Of a stretch of 64,000 nucleotides of DNA, positions 27,873-37,613 are shown piece after piece. The position numbers and the translations under genes are program-made. Under the pieces are notes generated by a model. That model made no database searches. It was not told the origin of the DNA and was given only the letters and a program-made list of their open reading frames with translations. Each line of letters opens with the position of its first letter. Position 1 is the first letter of the stretch. Source of the DNA: Polaribacter sp. SA4-10 (GTDB lineage Bacteria > Bacteroidota > Bacteroidia > Flavobacteriales > Flavobacteriaceae); NCBI RefSeq assembly GCF_002163835.1, contig NZ_CP019331.1:62001-126000 (forward strand). Reading direction: 5' to 3'.

Positions 27873-28004
27873 TAACGTTTATGTATATGAAATGTTGCGT
27901 GTTTCAAGCAACTAATTTAGTAAATAATTACCAACCAAGAAAGTCCGCGAGGACTTTCGTAAGTAGGCAATAAGCCAGCAATAAATTATATACGGCTTAA
28001 GTTA
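27873..28004. repeat. attC-like site (132 bp)
   Basis: TAAC-GTTTAT-GTATAT pairs with ATATAC; the right end is altered (GGCTTAA-GTTAG). The core stem GAAAGTCC/GGACTTTC with GCGA loop lies at 27939-27958. The neighbouring gene's stop lies inside the site. Confidence 0.6.
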
Positions 28005-28246
28005 GCATCTATTTGTCGTAGTTCAATATGAGCATTATTCCAAAGTTCCCTGAGTTCATTCTCTCTTTCTGGAATTCGATTTTCGAATCCATTTCGAACG
28101 TACGATTTTGTTTCTAAAATAGCTTTACTAAGTACTTTTATAGCAAGCTTCATTTCGTTCTTCTTTTGGTTTTCAACATTCTTATTGGTTTCAAACCAAG
28201 CTCTTACTTCTTTAGATATTGATACTAATGGGTTTAACTCAATCAT
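27986..28246 (-). CDS. Hypothetical protein, 86 aa, next to TIGR02391 gene
   Basis: A small helical, charged protein (MIELNPLVSISKEVRAWFET to RQIDANLSRI) with no signal or membrane segment. It lies 11 bases after the TIGR02391-type gene and is co-transcribed with it. Its last six codons and stop (NLSRI) run into the attC-like site, which suggests that recombination replaced the original 3' end. Its function is unknown. Confidence 0.5.
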   Translation of the reverse strand: MIELNPLVSISKEVRAWFETNKNVENQKKNEMKLAIKVLSKAILETKSYVRNGFENRIPERENELRELWNNAHIELRQIDANLSRI

Positions 28247-28257
28247 AATATATAGGT

Positions 28258-29049
28258 TTATTCTAATTTTCTGTGAATTAATGAAATAGTCGATAAAATA
28301 TCTAAAGCATCTTGTTCATTAATTTCCCAAGTTATTTTTGGTGCGTGTGCTATTGTATTCCGAAACATTCCAAACACACCTTTTATTAAATTTGCAAATC
28401 CTTTATGTTCACTTTCTTTGGTTTCAGTCGATAAGTCATTTATAGTAATTAAAGGACTTTTTATTGAAAATGCTTTTTCAACTAATTCCGCTCCATCACC
28501 AGTCAATCCAGTTTTTTGTCGGATTTTGTCAGCTACACTTTTGACTGCTTCAAAGACTGTATGAAAGTAGTTTTCAACGAGTAATTCCGCTTTACAATAT
28601 TTAAATATTTCTGAATGAGCGTTTCTATTTTCAAGTTTACTTTTTAATCGATTTGCTTTTTGTTCTGCTTCCGAAATAGTGTTCGATTTTGTCGCACTTG
28701 TAAATTTTCCATTTGCTTTATATTCCAATCCAATAAATGAAAGGCGTTTATTTAATTCCTCTCTTATATGCTCAAATTGTTCATTTTTTCCTAAATATCG
28801 AGCAGGACTGATTGACTTAACAATAAATTTCAAAATATTATTTGAAATCCTCTTTTCATTTTGATATGCTACGAAAGCATTATAAATTCTTTTCCATTTT
28901 GTGTTTGTTAGGTCAACATCTTTAATTCCAACTTCGGGAAGGAATTTACCGATTTCAGTTCCAGTTAAACCATAATGTGTATCTCCCAAAATTCGGCTTA
29001 AACCTTCTAAAATACTTCCTTCAATTGCTGGATATGTTTTAACTCCCAT
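28258..29049 (-). CDS. TIGR02391-family (Ymh) protein
   Basis: This 263-residue protein has its C-terminal half (about 150-260) matching the TIGR02391/Hypoth_Ymh pattern: YFHTVFEAVKSVADKIRQKT, then NDLSTETKESEHKGFANLIK and MFRNTIAHAP. The conserved RNxxAH motif is like that of HEPN-type ribonucleases. Family members are common in defence islands and as abortive-infection-related genes. The N-terminal half is not recognised. It lies 143 bases from the HerA-like gene, across a site, so the two may have been acquired separately. Confidence 0.65.
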   Translation of the reverse strand: MGVKTYPAIEGSILEGLSRILGDTHYGLTGTEIGKFLPEVGIKDVDLTNTKWKRIYNAFVAYQNEKRISNNILKFIVKSISPARYLGKNEQFEHIREELNKRLSFIGLEYKANGKFTSATKSNTISEAEQKANRLKSKLENRNAHSEIFKYCKAELLVENYFHTVFEAVKSVADKIRQKTGLTGDGAELVEKAFSIKSPLITINDLSTETKESEHKGFANLIKGVFGMFRNTIAHAPKITWEINEQDALDILSTISLIHRKLE

Positions 29050-29069
29050 CGGTTTGTTTAAATTGGCTA

Positions 29070-29195
29070 CAACGGTCTAGTATAAGAATAGTAGTGGATT
29101 TTCTTGCACTAACTTTTCTGTTAAACACAGATCTTTTTTATATTTTCTTACTTTCGTTTTAGCAATAAACCCACTATTATTTTTATACATTGTTG
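29070..29195. repeat. attC-like site (126 bp)
   Basis: CAAC-GGTCTA-GTATAA pairs with TTATAC-ATT-GTTG. The core is of a different type, shared with 58790-58905 (CACTAACTTTTC, TTAAACACAGA, ACTTTCGTTTT). Confidence 0.65.
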
Positions 29196-29210
29196 TGCTT
29201 TCGTGCTTTT

Positions 29211-31310
29211 TTATTCAATTTCTCTTTCTAGATTTACTATCATTGGTAAGTTTGAACGTATCGCTTTTCCTGTAACTATTGCATGATAACGTTTCAAATT
29301 AGGCAATGCTTGCACCAAATCTTTACCAATATAATTGCCTAAAAAAGTAAAACTAGTTTCGTCAAAAGCTTGAAAACAAATAATTGAATTACATTGAGTA
29401 AGTACTGTCTTTGAAACATTAGCTGTTCTTTGAGCGATAACCATTAAACCAACGCCATACTTTCTTCCTTGTAATGCAATTTGAGACATTTTATTTACTA
29501 GCGCCTTAGAGCTACCATAATCTCCCAAATCTCCTAAAAAATTTGTCTCTGGAACTATAGTGTGTGCTTCTTCTAATACCAAACACATCCGACTACCTTT
29601 ATTTGCTTTTGCGTAATTAAAAACACTCTCAATAAAAAATTGAGTAAACTCTAATATGAACGAAGTGTTCGATAATGCAGGTAGTTCAAATAACCCAAGG
29701 TTTTCGTCTCCTTCAATAAAATCTTTTACATAGTCGTCAAGTTGACTTTGAATCTTTTTCTTTAATGCAAGTTCTTCTGCGGGTCTACGGTTTAAAGCCT
29801 TTTCATGTTTTTCCGCAAATTTCTCTTCGAGAGAAGTTAATCCATTTACTTTTATTAATTCAATTGGATTTAAACCTTCTAAGTCAGTCTTATATTCACC
29901 TGTAAAATCAATACAAATTACATTTGTATCTGTTTTCAATGATTTAATTATTTCTCTTGCTAGGAATGACTTTCCAGAACCTGTAATTCCTAATAACGCT
30001 AAATGATGGCTAACTGCTTCTTTTAAGTTGATGATTGAAGGTAGATTTGTGTTGGGAATAGTGCCTAACTGAAATTCAGGATATTCAAATTCTGGAATCT
30101 TGGTATTACTTGTATCAGCTTTAAAAATAGGAGTATTTATTGATGGAACCCATCCGAACTTTTGGAAAGAAAGAAGGTCATTTTGCCATTCTCCTAATTG
30201 AATTGCTTCCCCTTCAATAAATCCTGACTCGTTTTTACTTTCTAACTTTTCAAGTTCTGTTGTTCCAGCTATAACTTGATAAAATAGTCTACGACTACCT
30301 ATTGAAAGTTCCAATAAATCTCCTTCCTGTATATCGTCAGTTTGTTTTGAATACTCAAATTTTATAGAACCGATAGTTGATTTTTCAATTACCACGCCAA
30401 CAAAATCTTTTATTTTAAGTGAAATAGATAATTCCTCTATTTCTTTAGGTTCACTAACTTTGTAGACTACATTTCTCTTTAAATTTGATAAATCATTCTT
30501 GGTAGTTCCTAACTGAAGTACCTTAATCCATTTTTCTTGATTTAACAGATAAGTGTCGAATACAATTCCAGAAATCGAATAAGCATCTGAGTCCTGCATT
30601 GAATATTTGAAATTTAAAATATCAAATCGTTTGATGCTTTTGTTTCTATCCTCATAAAGCTTAACTAAAAATATTTTCTTTGATTGAACCCCAAAAATTT
30701 CTCCAATTGCATTTGACTGGATTTTATTTTGTTTCCTAACAAACGAATTATGAAGTGCTTTAGAATCAATTATTAAAATAAGACCCCATAGGATTACCAT
30801 TGTAAAAAGATAACTGTCGCTTACTTCTGCCACAATCTCTGCCTTGTAAAGGATGAGGACAGAGATAAAAACAAAAGAATAAATAACTTTCCCTCGTCCA
30901 ACAAATACTGTAATATTCTTGATGCTATTAGATATTTTGTTTCTAAATGAATCGGGACTTTCGTTATCAGCTTTAAGTGTAATAGCTATAATAGAGAGGA
31001 TAATTAAAAATCCGATTATAGAAATTGTAGAGTACCAAAGAATATCATTAGTAAATGACTCTTTTATTGATATATAGACAAGCAGTAAAGGAATTGAATT
31101 TGTAATTACATTTTTTGGAGATGAATAATAAGGCTCAATAAACAGAATTGAGAAAAATAACATAAAGAGTCCTGAATAAAACCAAATGTTCCTAGTCGAA
31201 GTGTCAGGTAAAATAGAGTCAGTAAGCAGGTAATGAATTAATATAAATAATGCTGAACTGGCTAATAGAAGAATGAATCTATTCGTTATATAAAATTTTA
31301 TTTTATCCAT
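29211..31310 (-). CDS. HerA-like ATPase with N-terminal membrane domain
   Basis: This 699-residue protein has hydrophobic helices in the first 200 residues (about 10-30, 40-58, 65-85, 95-115, 145-180). A beta-barrel-like region follows, then a HerA/FtsK-type P-loop ATPase domain: Walker A GITGSGKSF (about 441) and Walker B MCLVLEEAH (about 575), plus the arginine-finger-like region QGRKYGVGLMVIAQR. HerA-like motors pump DNA and are frequent parts of defence systems. A membrane-anchored form with no NurA-like nuclease alongside is unusual. The cassette ends GTTGTGCTT (29192) and AAGCACAAC (to 31389) match. Confidence 0.7.
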   Translation of the reverse strand: MDKIKFYITNRFILLLASSALFILIHYLLTDSILPDTSTRNIWFYSGLFMLFFSILFIEPYYSSPKNVITNSIPLLLVYISIKESFTNDILWYSTISIIGFLIILSIIAITLKADNESPDSFRNKISNSIKNITVFVGRGKVIYSFVFISVLILYKAEIVAEVSDSYLFTMVILWGLILIIDSKALHNSFVRKQNKIQSNAIGEIFGVQSKKIFLVKLYEDRNKSIKRFDILNFKYSMQDSDAYSISGIVFDTYLLNQEKWIKVLQLGTTKNDLSNLKRNVVYKVSEPKEIEELSISLKIKDFVGVVIEKSTIGSIKFEYSKQTDDIQEGDLLELSIGSRRLFYQVIAGTTELEKLESKNESGFIEGEAIQLGEWQNDLLSFQKFGWVPSINTPIFKADTSNTKIPEFEYPEFQLGTIPNTNLPSIINLKEAVSHHLALLGITGSGKSFLAREIIKSLKTDTNVICIDFTGEYKTDLEGLNPIELIKVNGLTSLEEKFAEKHEKALNRRPAEELALKKKIQSQLDDYVKDFIEGDENLGLFELPALSNTSFILEFTQFFIESVFNYAKANKGSRMCLVLEEAHTIVPETNFLGDLGDYGSSKALVNKMSQIALQGRKYGVGLMVIAQRTANVSKTVLTQCNSIICFQAFDETSFTFLGNYIGKDLVQALPNLKRYHAIVTGKAIRSNLPMIVNLEREIE

Positions 31311-31399
31311 TTATTGTTTGATTCATTAATCAATTCTATTTATATCGTTTTCAGTCGTAGTTTGTTCGGTTTTCCGCATGAAGCACAACTTGTTTATAT

Positions 31400-31608
31400 G
31401 CGGAACTTTTGTCCGCTTATCGTTCTTTTTTGACCGGATAAACGGAAGTTTTATACTTTATAACAATTTGTTTTATTAAAGCAAATAGTCTTATTTTTTT
31501 TCAGAGTACTATATGCTCGAGTTTTAAATGGCGCTGATTATATTTAAAAAATTAATGTACCAAGTTACTCGCTTTAAGTATGAAAACATACCGTATTAAT
31601 ACCTGTTT
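31400..31608. repeat. Carbonic-anhydrase-derived spacer
   Basis: The text ACAATTTGTTTTATTAAAGC (near 31465) copies the region just upstream of the intact carbonic anhydrase gene (33590). The block TTTAAGTATGAAAACATACC (near 31571) recurs at 56500 and 59899. No gene is seen. Confidence 0.5.
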
Positions 31609-31966
31609 TTAATGATGTACATTTAAAGAAATACTGCTATCATTAATAGGTTGTTCATTGCTATAATTGTCTAACGGCATGTTGTTTTTTAATTTTAAAA
31701 CTTCCTCTAAAGAAACAATAATTGGGTCTTTAAAAATGATCCAGTTTACGTTTTCTGTACAAGGAGGCATTGTTAAAGAACCATTATAAGAATAGAAATT
31801 TTTGTTTTCAGGAAACAAGGTTGTTACATCTAAAGATTGGTGTATCTCTTTTGTTTTAGCTGCTTCAATAGGTAAAAAGCTTTCTAAAAACTCAAATAAC
31901 TGACTTTCTTGTCCTTCTTTTGCCAACACACTTAGTACTGTAAAACTGTTTGTTTGCTTCTCTAAC
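31609..31966 (-). pseudogene. Carbonic anhydrase C-terminal fragment
   Basis: About 112 codons (from [20 protein letters not shown] to the end) are almost identical to the C-terminus of the intact gene at 32793. One change is TMPPC for TTPPC. The zinc-binding half is absent. The similarity stops at CAAC (31967-31970), and the reading frame upstream ([12 protein letters not shown]) comes from an attC-like sequence, so this is a truncated copy and not a gene. Confidence 0.75.
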
Positions 31967-32163
31967 CAACGTTCTATTCTAATTGCCAAGCCCCAAGACC
32001 AATTTCAAAGATATTTATTGCGTCTTTTAGAATTCATTTCGTTAAAAATTATTGTCTAAGATTTTAAATGCTTTTACCTAATATTCCGTCGTAAACTAAA
32101 GTTAGCCAATACATAGGGATTTTTGATAGGAAATTCAGCCGTAATTAATTATAGTTACTGTTG
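31967..32163. repeat. Degenerate attC-like site
   Basis: It begins CAACGTTCTATTC and ends ATAGTTACTGTTGTGC. The right half carries AAACTAAAGTTAG, as in other sites. The inner pairing is poor. It truncates the carbonic anhydrase fragment. Confidence 0.4.
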
Positions 32164-32205
32164 TGCACCGTTTTAGTATTTAATTATTTTTAATATCTCA
32201 TAGTT

Positions 32206-32631
32206 TTAATTTACTTTTTGAGACTTTAAAAAGAGTGCTATGAAAGTTAGTGTAGTGGCAATGAAGTCGCAAAAAACACTTGTAAACATCAAATAGGAAA
32301 CGTAAAGGATATCCTTATTATCTAGGAATGCAAAAGCACCATCTAAATAGATTAATCCAAATATAATTAGAAGAATTCCGATGACGATGTACCCTGTTTT
32401 TCTTTTTTCGCCATCACTTCTAATTTTTTTAATTATTAATTTGTACCAAATAATTATTACTACGCGAATTATAATTGCTAATGATATTCCAATTACAGCA
32501 CCTAGATTGTTTTCATTTGATAATGTTTTAGCATAAACTCCGGGAATAACTATGATCATCAACAGTATGGAGAGCAATAAAATTCTTGTTGCGATAATTA
32601 GAAATCTTTCTTTTCTCTGAATTTTTTTCAT
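32206..32631 (-). CDS. Hypothetical membrane protein, 141 aa
   Basis: This protein has four hydrophobic segments (about residues 12-32, 42-62, 78-98 and 110-132) separated by short charged loops (KKIRSDGEKRKTGY). I do not recognise a family. It is placed between the carbonic anhydrase fragment and the intact gene, 43 bases right of an attC-like GTTG end, but no complementary partner end was found on its right side. Confidence 0.5.
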   Translation of the reverse strand: MKKIQRKERFLIIATRILLLSILLMIIVIPGVYAKTLSNENNLGAVIGISLAIIIRVVIIIWYKLIIKKIRSDGEKRKTGYIVIGILLIIFGLIYLDGAFAFLDNKDILYVSYLMFTSVFCDFIATTLTFIALFLKSQKVN

Positions 32632-32792
32632 ATCGTTTATTTTAATTTTATTATGAATGATAATGTCTAAATAATTACTTACAACTTACTATTGATATGA
32701 CGTTGTTTGATACTGAATAAAGTTCAGCACAAGTAACTTATATCAGAAGATAATTAAGGTATTTCTTTCTACTAAATAAAACACCCGTTTTT

Positions 32793-33587
32793 TTAATGAT
32801 GTACATTTAAAGAAACACTTCTATCATTAATAGGTTGTTCATTTCTATAATTGTCTAACGGCATGTTGTTTTTTAATTTTAAAACTTCCTCTAAAGAAAC
32901 AATAATTGGGTCTTTAAAAATGATCCAGTTTACGTTTTCTGTACAAGGAGGCGTTGTTAAAGAACCATTATAAGAATAGAAATTTTTGTTTTCAGGAAAC
33001 AAGGTTGTTAAATCTAAAGATTGGTGTATTTCTTTTGTTTTAGCTGCTTCAATAGGTAAAAAGCTTTCTAAAAACTCAAATAACTGACTTTCTTGTCCTT
33101 CTTTTGCCAACACACTCATTACAGTAAAACCGTTTTGTTTGCTTTTATGTACTAAGTGAATTTCTAACGGATATCTAATACCGTCTATAGTGTGTTCTGA
33201 AGGTTCATGAAAATGAATTTGAGATAAATGATAGGTAGCTCCATGATATTGAATAGAATCTCCAACTTCAAAATTAAACTGAATGGAATGGCCATTATTT
33301 ATTGCCATACTTATTGCTGTTGTAGGAGAATATAAAATGGCTAGCGGGTTTTCTTTTTGCTGTGTAGGTTTTGTATTAATATCTATAATATTAATTGGCG
33401 ATTGTTTTTTACCATCGCAATCTGAGTTTTTTTCAATTTCTGCCCAATGTGCTGGTGATGTTTCTCCATCATACGTCCAATGTACTTTTTTTTCTGAGTT
33501 ATGACTTTCTTTTTTTGTAGTGCTATTTTTACAAGAAGTACTAGTAACTGCTACAATTATAGCTATTAATAACCCTAATTTTTTCAT
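32793..33587 (-). CDS. Alpha-class carbonic anhydrase, lipoprotein
   Basis: This 264-residue protein has a lipoprotein signal (MKKLGLLIAIIVAVTSTSC, Cys19), so it acts in the periplasm or on the surface. The family landmarks are all present: HWAEIEKNSDCDGKKQSPIN, IHFHEPSEHTIDG (two zinc His and the signature), EIHLVH (third zinc His) and [14 protein letters not shown]. It interconverts CO2 and bicarbonate and so can feed the SbtA importer. Its 3' 350 bases are duplicated at 31609, and deletion derivatives occur near 54.7, 56.5 and 59.9 kb. Confidence 0.92.
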   Translation of the reverse strand: MKKLGLLIAIIVAVTSTSCKNSTTKKESHNSEKKVHWTYDGETSPAHWAEIEKNSDCDGKKQSPINIIDINTKPTQQKENPLAILYSPTTAISMAINNGHSIQFNFEVGDSIQYHGATYHLSQIHFHEPSEHTIDGIRYPLEIHLVHKSKQNGFTVMSVLAKEGQESQLFEFLESFLPIEAAKTKEIHQSLDLTTLFPENKNFYSYNGSLTTPPCTENVNWIIFKDPIIVSLEEVLKLKNNMPLDNYRNEQPINDRSVSLNVHH

Positions 33588-33755
33588 TGTTTATTTGTTT
33601 TATTAAAGCAACAAAGTACGTGAAAAACTAAAAATTATTTTCTGATATTTATCATGCTTTTAAAGAATATTAGAAAACGGTTTCTGTGTTCTAATGATTT
33701 GTAAATTAGGTTTTTTAGAAAGGGTTTTAGTCAATTATGTTATTAATTTTACCTT

Positions 33756-34152
33756 ATAAATCAGCATCAAAATTAGGTAAATGCACCGCTTCAACTTTAA
33801 GCAAATTCTTACATTCTAATAATTACTAATTTTTTACTGGGAACAACATCTATTTAGCTTCATTTATATATGATTATAAAGCCATTAATGGCTCTTATTT
33901 TAATCACAAATAAAAGCGGAATTTTTCTAGTTTTCTAACAGTAGCAAAATTGCATGCGTACGCAACTTTTATTGCGTACGCATGCAACTCACATTGCATC
34001 AGGGTGGAGTGTCTATTGCGTACGTATGAAATTTAAGCACTTGTAACTACCTGTAAGTCAATTTTTTATAATTTGTTTTTTTATTCGGTTTTTAGCCCCT
34101 TTTTAATCCATTAAAAGGTTCAGTTTTTGGCATAAATCAGCATCAAAATTAG
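33756..34152. other. Gene-free spacer with a 21-bp direct repeat
   Basis: A 21-base word (ATAAATCAGCATCAAAAT...) is repeated exactly at 33756-33776 and 34132-34152, on either side of the GC-rich hairpin. No open gene is evident from 33588 to 34434. Confidence 0.5.
33950..33987. repeat. Perfect 16-bp GC-rich hairpin
   Basis: TTGCATGCGTACGCAA (33950-33965) and its exact complement (33972-33987) surround the loop CTTTTA. A partial third copy, TTGCGTACGTATG, lies at 34016. There is no T run, so it is not an obvious terminator. Confidence 0.75.
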
Positions 34153-34434
34153 ACAGCTCAAAATTGATAGCTGCTCTCATTAATGTTAAGAATTGGGCTT
34201 GTTAAAATTGTTCTCATTTTATTTTTTATATATTTGAATACCAAACTTTTAAAATGCCTTTATTATTTTTAAGTACACATTTAAAGCTAAATTCTTTTTA
34301 TGCACATAAAGGACTAAGTGAGTTTACTAAATATCCTCACACTTAATTTTTATTAAGAGGTGAAAAATAGTTAATTACTGGAGAATCTATTCTTGATAAA
34401 TTTATTTATATAACGCGAACCAATTTGTATTCTA

Positions 34435-36078
34435 ATGAGAAATTTTATTTTTATTTTCACCTTTATTTTTTTAATAACTTCTTGTAAAAAACAACAATCT
34501 AAACTTATTTTTAAAAAATACGATGAAACTGCTGAGTTAGAAACACAGCAGAATCATGAGAAAAAAAGGATGAAATTTAAATTAATTCAGTCTAAATATT
34601 TAGATATGAATGAGGTTTTTAAACCATTTCAAGAAGATTTGGCTTATTTCTCAGAAGAAAATTATATAAATTTAAAGCCTTTAATTTTAGAGCAAGATAT
34701 TCCCACTCTTCAAAAAAGTATTAAAGAAGGAAAGCTTACGTATGAGAAACTAACACTCTTTTACTTATATAGAATTAGAAAGTTTGAAAGTGATAGCACC
34801 AAATCTTTAAATGCTATTATTGCTTTAAACCCTAATGTGGTTAAAGAAGCAAGAGAAAAAGATAAAAATTTAGAACTGCCTTCGTCTGATTATTCCGTTT
34901 ACGGAATGCCAATTTTACTAAAAGACAATATAAATACCAAAGAAATGCCAACTACAGCAGGAGCAATTGCTTTAGAAAGAAATTTTACTAAAACAGATGC
35001 TTTTATTGTTGATAAATTGAAAGAAAATGGCGCTTTAATTTTAGGGAAAGTAAATTTAAGTGAATGGGCTTATTTCTTCTGTTCTGGTTGTCCTTTAGGG
35101 TATTCTGCCATTGGCGGACAAACCTTAAATCCGTATGGAAGAAAAATGTTTGAAACAGGAGGAAGTTCAGCAGGAAGTGCGGTTGCCGTGGCAGCAAATT
35201 ATGCGGTTGCGGCTGTGGGCACAGAAACTTCGGGCTCAATTACATCGCCATCAAGTCAGAATTCAGTTGTGGGGTTAAAACCTACAATTGGTGTTTTAAG
35301 TAGAACAGGTATTGTACCAATTTCATCAACTTTAGATACGCCTGGACCAATGACTAAAAATGTGGTTGATACTGCCATCTTATTAAATGCAATGAAAGGC
35401 TTTGATGAGACTGATAGTGCTTCTAAAAATTTAAAAGAAGAGTACGTTCAAAACGGTTTTAGATCTAAGTTTAAAGGAAAAAAGGTGGGCGTTTTAAAAC
35501 CATTACTAACAGATTCTATTTATTTAATTAGTATAGAGAAACTGAAAAAAGTAGGAGTAGAGGTTGTAGAAATTACACCATCAGAAATTTCTTTTAAAGG
35601 TTTTATAACGTTACTAAATATTGATATGAAACATGATTTACCAAAATATTTAAAGCACAATGCAAACAAATCTCTGTATATAAAAAATGTGAAAGAGATT
35701 ATTGCTTTTAATAAAAAAGATTCTCTTTTAAGAGCTCCTTATGGGCAACAATTATTTGAAGGAATTGTAAAAGATACTACTACTTTAAAACAGTTAGAGG
35801 TTGTAAAACAACATTTAAATTCAGAGGGGAAAAAATATTTACAACCGCTAGAAGAAGAAAAGTTAGATGCTATTTTGTCTATTAATAATTACCATTCAGG
35901 AATTGCTGCAGTTGCAAATCACCCAACATTTACCGTTCCTATGGGGTATAAAGAGTCTGGAGAGCCAATTAGCTTAACATTTATTGGGGCTCCTTTCTCT
36001 GAAAGAAAATTATTAGAAATTGGGTATGCTTTTGAGCAATTAACAAAAATTAGAAGGATGCCTAAAAACTATCAATAG
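34435..36078 (+). CDS. Amidase-signature family lipoprotein
   Basis: This 547-residue protein starts [20 protein letters not shown]; Cys17 is a lipidation site. The amidase signature domain (about 85-540) shows the triad: Lys in ILLKDN, the cis-Ser in GSITSPSS and the nucleophile Ser in [20 protein letters not shown]. Such enzymes hydrolyse amide bonds; the substrate is not predictable. Its envelope location excludes a GatA role, and no gatB or gatC gene is near. It is followed by rimO on the same strand. Confidence 0.88.
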   Translation: MRNFIFIFTFIFLITSCKKQQSKLIFKKYDETAELETQQNHEKKRMKFKLIQSKYLDMNEVFKPFQEDLAYFSEENYINLKPLILEQDIPTLQKSIKEGKLTYEKLTLFYLYRIRKFESDSTKSLNAIIALNPNVVKEAREKDKNLELPSSDYSVYGMPILLKDNINTKEMPTTAGAIALERNFTKTDAFIVDKLKENGALILGKVNLSEWAYFFCSGCPLGYSAIGGQTLNPYGRKMFETGGSSAGSAVAVAANYAVAAVGTETSGSITSPSSQNSVVGLKPTIGVLSRTGIVPISSTLDTPGPMTKNVVDTAILLNAMKGFDETDSASKNLKEEYVQNGFRSKFKGKKVGVLKPLLTDSIYLISIEKLKKVGVEVVEITPSEISFKGFITLLNIDMKHDLPKYLKHNANKSLYIKNVKEIIAFNKKDSLLRAPYGQQLFEGIVKDTTTLKQLEVVKQHLNSEGKKYLQPLEEEKLDAILSINNYHSGIAAVANHPTFTVPMGYKESGEPISLTFIGAPFSERKLLEIGYAFEQLTKIRRMPKNYQ

Positions 36079-36105
36079 AAGTAATACCAATCATTTAAAA
36101 ATCAC

Positions 36106-36113
36106 TATTTTTG
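36106..36113 (+). promoter_or_regulatory. TAnnTTTG -7 box before rimO
   Basis: TATTTTTG lies 90 bases before the rimO start, matching the Bacteroidota -7 consensus. No convincing -33 TTG was located. Confidence 0.45.
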
Positions 36114-36202
36114 CACTCATTTTATTTTTTAATAAAATTGAAATATAACTTATAAAGATTTACTGCTTAAAGCCAAATGGCGAAAGGCAAAAAGCTATAA
36201 AC

Positions 36203-37561
36203 ATGCGCACGAAAACCATCAAAAAAAATAAGATTAACGTTGTTACTTTAGGTTGTTCAAAGAATATTTATGACTCTGAAGTTTTAATGGGACAGTTAAA
36301 AGCCAATGGCAAAGACGTTGTTCATGAAGATCCTGAAGATGATGGAAATATTGTTGTTATAAATACATGTGGGTTTATAGGGAAAGCAAAAGAAGAAAGT
36401 ATTGATACTATTTTGCACTACGCAAACAGAAAAGAAGCTGGTGAAATAGACAAAGTTTTTGTTACTGGATGTTTAAGTGAGCGTTATAAACCCGATTTAG
36501 AAGAGCAGATACCTAATGTAGATCAATATTTTGGGACACATGATTTGCCTAATTTATTAAAGGTTTTAGAAGCAGATTATAAACACGAATTAATTGGCGA
36601 GCGTTTAACTACAACGCCAAAACATTATGCCTATTTAAAAATTGCAGAAGGATGTGATAGACCTTGTTCTTTTTGTGCAATTCCTTTAATGAGAGGAAAA
36701 CATGTTTCTACACCCATTGAAGATATAATTACTGAAGCTACAAAATTAGCAGAAAAAGGAATTAAAGAAGTAATGTTAATTGCACAAGATTTAACCTATT
36801 ACGGATTAGATATTTATAAAAAACGTGCATTAGCAGATTTACTAGAAGCACTAGCAAAAGTAGAGGGAATTGAATGGATTAGAATGCATTATGCTTTTCC
36901 ATCAGGTTTTCCTATGGATGTTTTAGACGTGATGAAACGCGAGCCTAAAGTGTGTAATTACTTAGATATTCCTTTACAACACATAAATACTGAGTTGTTA
37001 AAATCTATGAAACGTGGTACAACGCATGAAAAAACAACTGCGTTAATTCATAAGTTTAGAGAAGCAGTGCCAGAAATGGCAATTAGAACTACGTTAATTG
37101 TTGGATACCCCGGAGAAACAGAAGCAATGTTTCAAGAATTAAAAGATTGGGTAGAAGAAATGCGTTTTGAGCGTTTGGGTGCTTTTGAGTATTCTCATGA
37201 AGAAAATACGGGTGCTTATGTGTTAGAAGATGATGTTCCTGCAGAGGTAAAGTTTAAAAGATTAAATGAAATTATGGAAGTTCAGTCTCAAATTTCTTGG
37301 GAATTGAATCAACAAAAAATAGGACAAACATTTAGATGTTTGTTTGATAGAAAAGACGGAGAATATTTTTACGGAAGAACAGAATCTGATTCGCCAGATG
37401 TAGATAATGATGTGATTGTAGATGCTAAAGAACACTATATTAAAATAGGTGAATTTATAGACATAGAAATTCACGAAGCTGGAGATTACGATTTGTACGG
37501 AACGCCAGTTGTGAAGCAAGAAAAACCAATTCCTTTAAATCAAAAAAAAGGTAAAAATTAA
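36203..37561 (+). CDS. rimO: Ribosomal protein S12 methylthiotransferase RimO
   Basis: This 452-residue radical-SAM enzyme adds a methylthio group to the conserved aspartate of ribosomal protein S12. The N-terminal UPF0004 domain has Cys18, Cys56 and Cys90 (TLGCSKN, NTCGFIG, TGCLSER) for one iron-sulfur cluster. The radical-SAM motif CDRPCSFC (Cys151, 155, 158) binds the other. A C-terminal TRAM domain (about 375-440) follows. Length and motif order are normal. Confidence 0.95.
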   Translation: MRTKTIKKNKINVVTLGCSKNIYDSEVLMGQLKANGKDVVHEDPEDDGNIVVINTCGFIGKAKEESIDTILHYANRKEAGEIDKVFVTGCLSERYKPDLEEQIPNVDQYFGTHDLPNLLKVLEADYKHELIGERLTTTPKHYAYLKIAEGCDRPCSFCAIPLMRGKHVSTPIEDIITEATKLAEKGIKEVMLIAQDLTYYGLDIYKKRALADLLEALAKVEGIEWIRMHYAFPSGFPMDVLDVMKREPKVCNYLDIPLQHINTELLKSMKRGTTHEKTTALIHKFREAVPEMAIRTTLIVGYPGETEAMFQELKDWVEEMRFERLGAFEYSHEENTGAYVLEDDVPAEVKFKRLNEIMEVQSQISWELNQQKIGQTFRCLFDRKDGEYFYGRTESDSPDVDNDVIVDAKEHYIKIGEFIDIEIHEAGDYDLYGTPVVKQEKPIPLNQKKGKN

Positions 37562-37563
37562 AA

Positions 37564-37600
37564 CAAAAAATTCCGCTCATTTGAGCGGAATTTTTTATTT
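37564..37600. terminator. Bidirectional terminator after rimO and M14 peptidase
   Basis: The stem ATTCCGCTCA / TGAGCGGAAT has an A run before it and a T run after it, between two convergent genes. Confidence 0.85.
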
Positions 37601-37613
37601 ATAGAAATGTTAT

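Noticed and set aside
19198..29195. CRISPR array
   Set aside because: The repeats are about 126 bp, imperfect and separated by genes; there are no short regular spacers and no cas genes.
31609..31989. A separate 126-residue carbonic anhydrase gene
   Set aside because: Its first 14 codons come from repeat sequence, the zinc-binding half is missing, and the rest is a near-identical copy of the intact gene's end.
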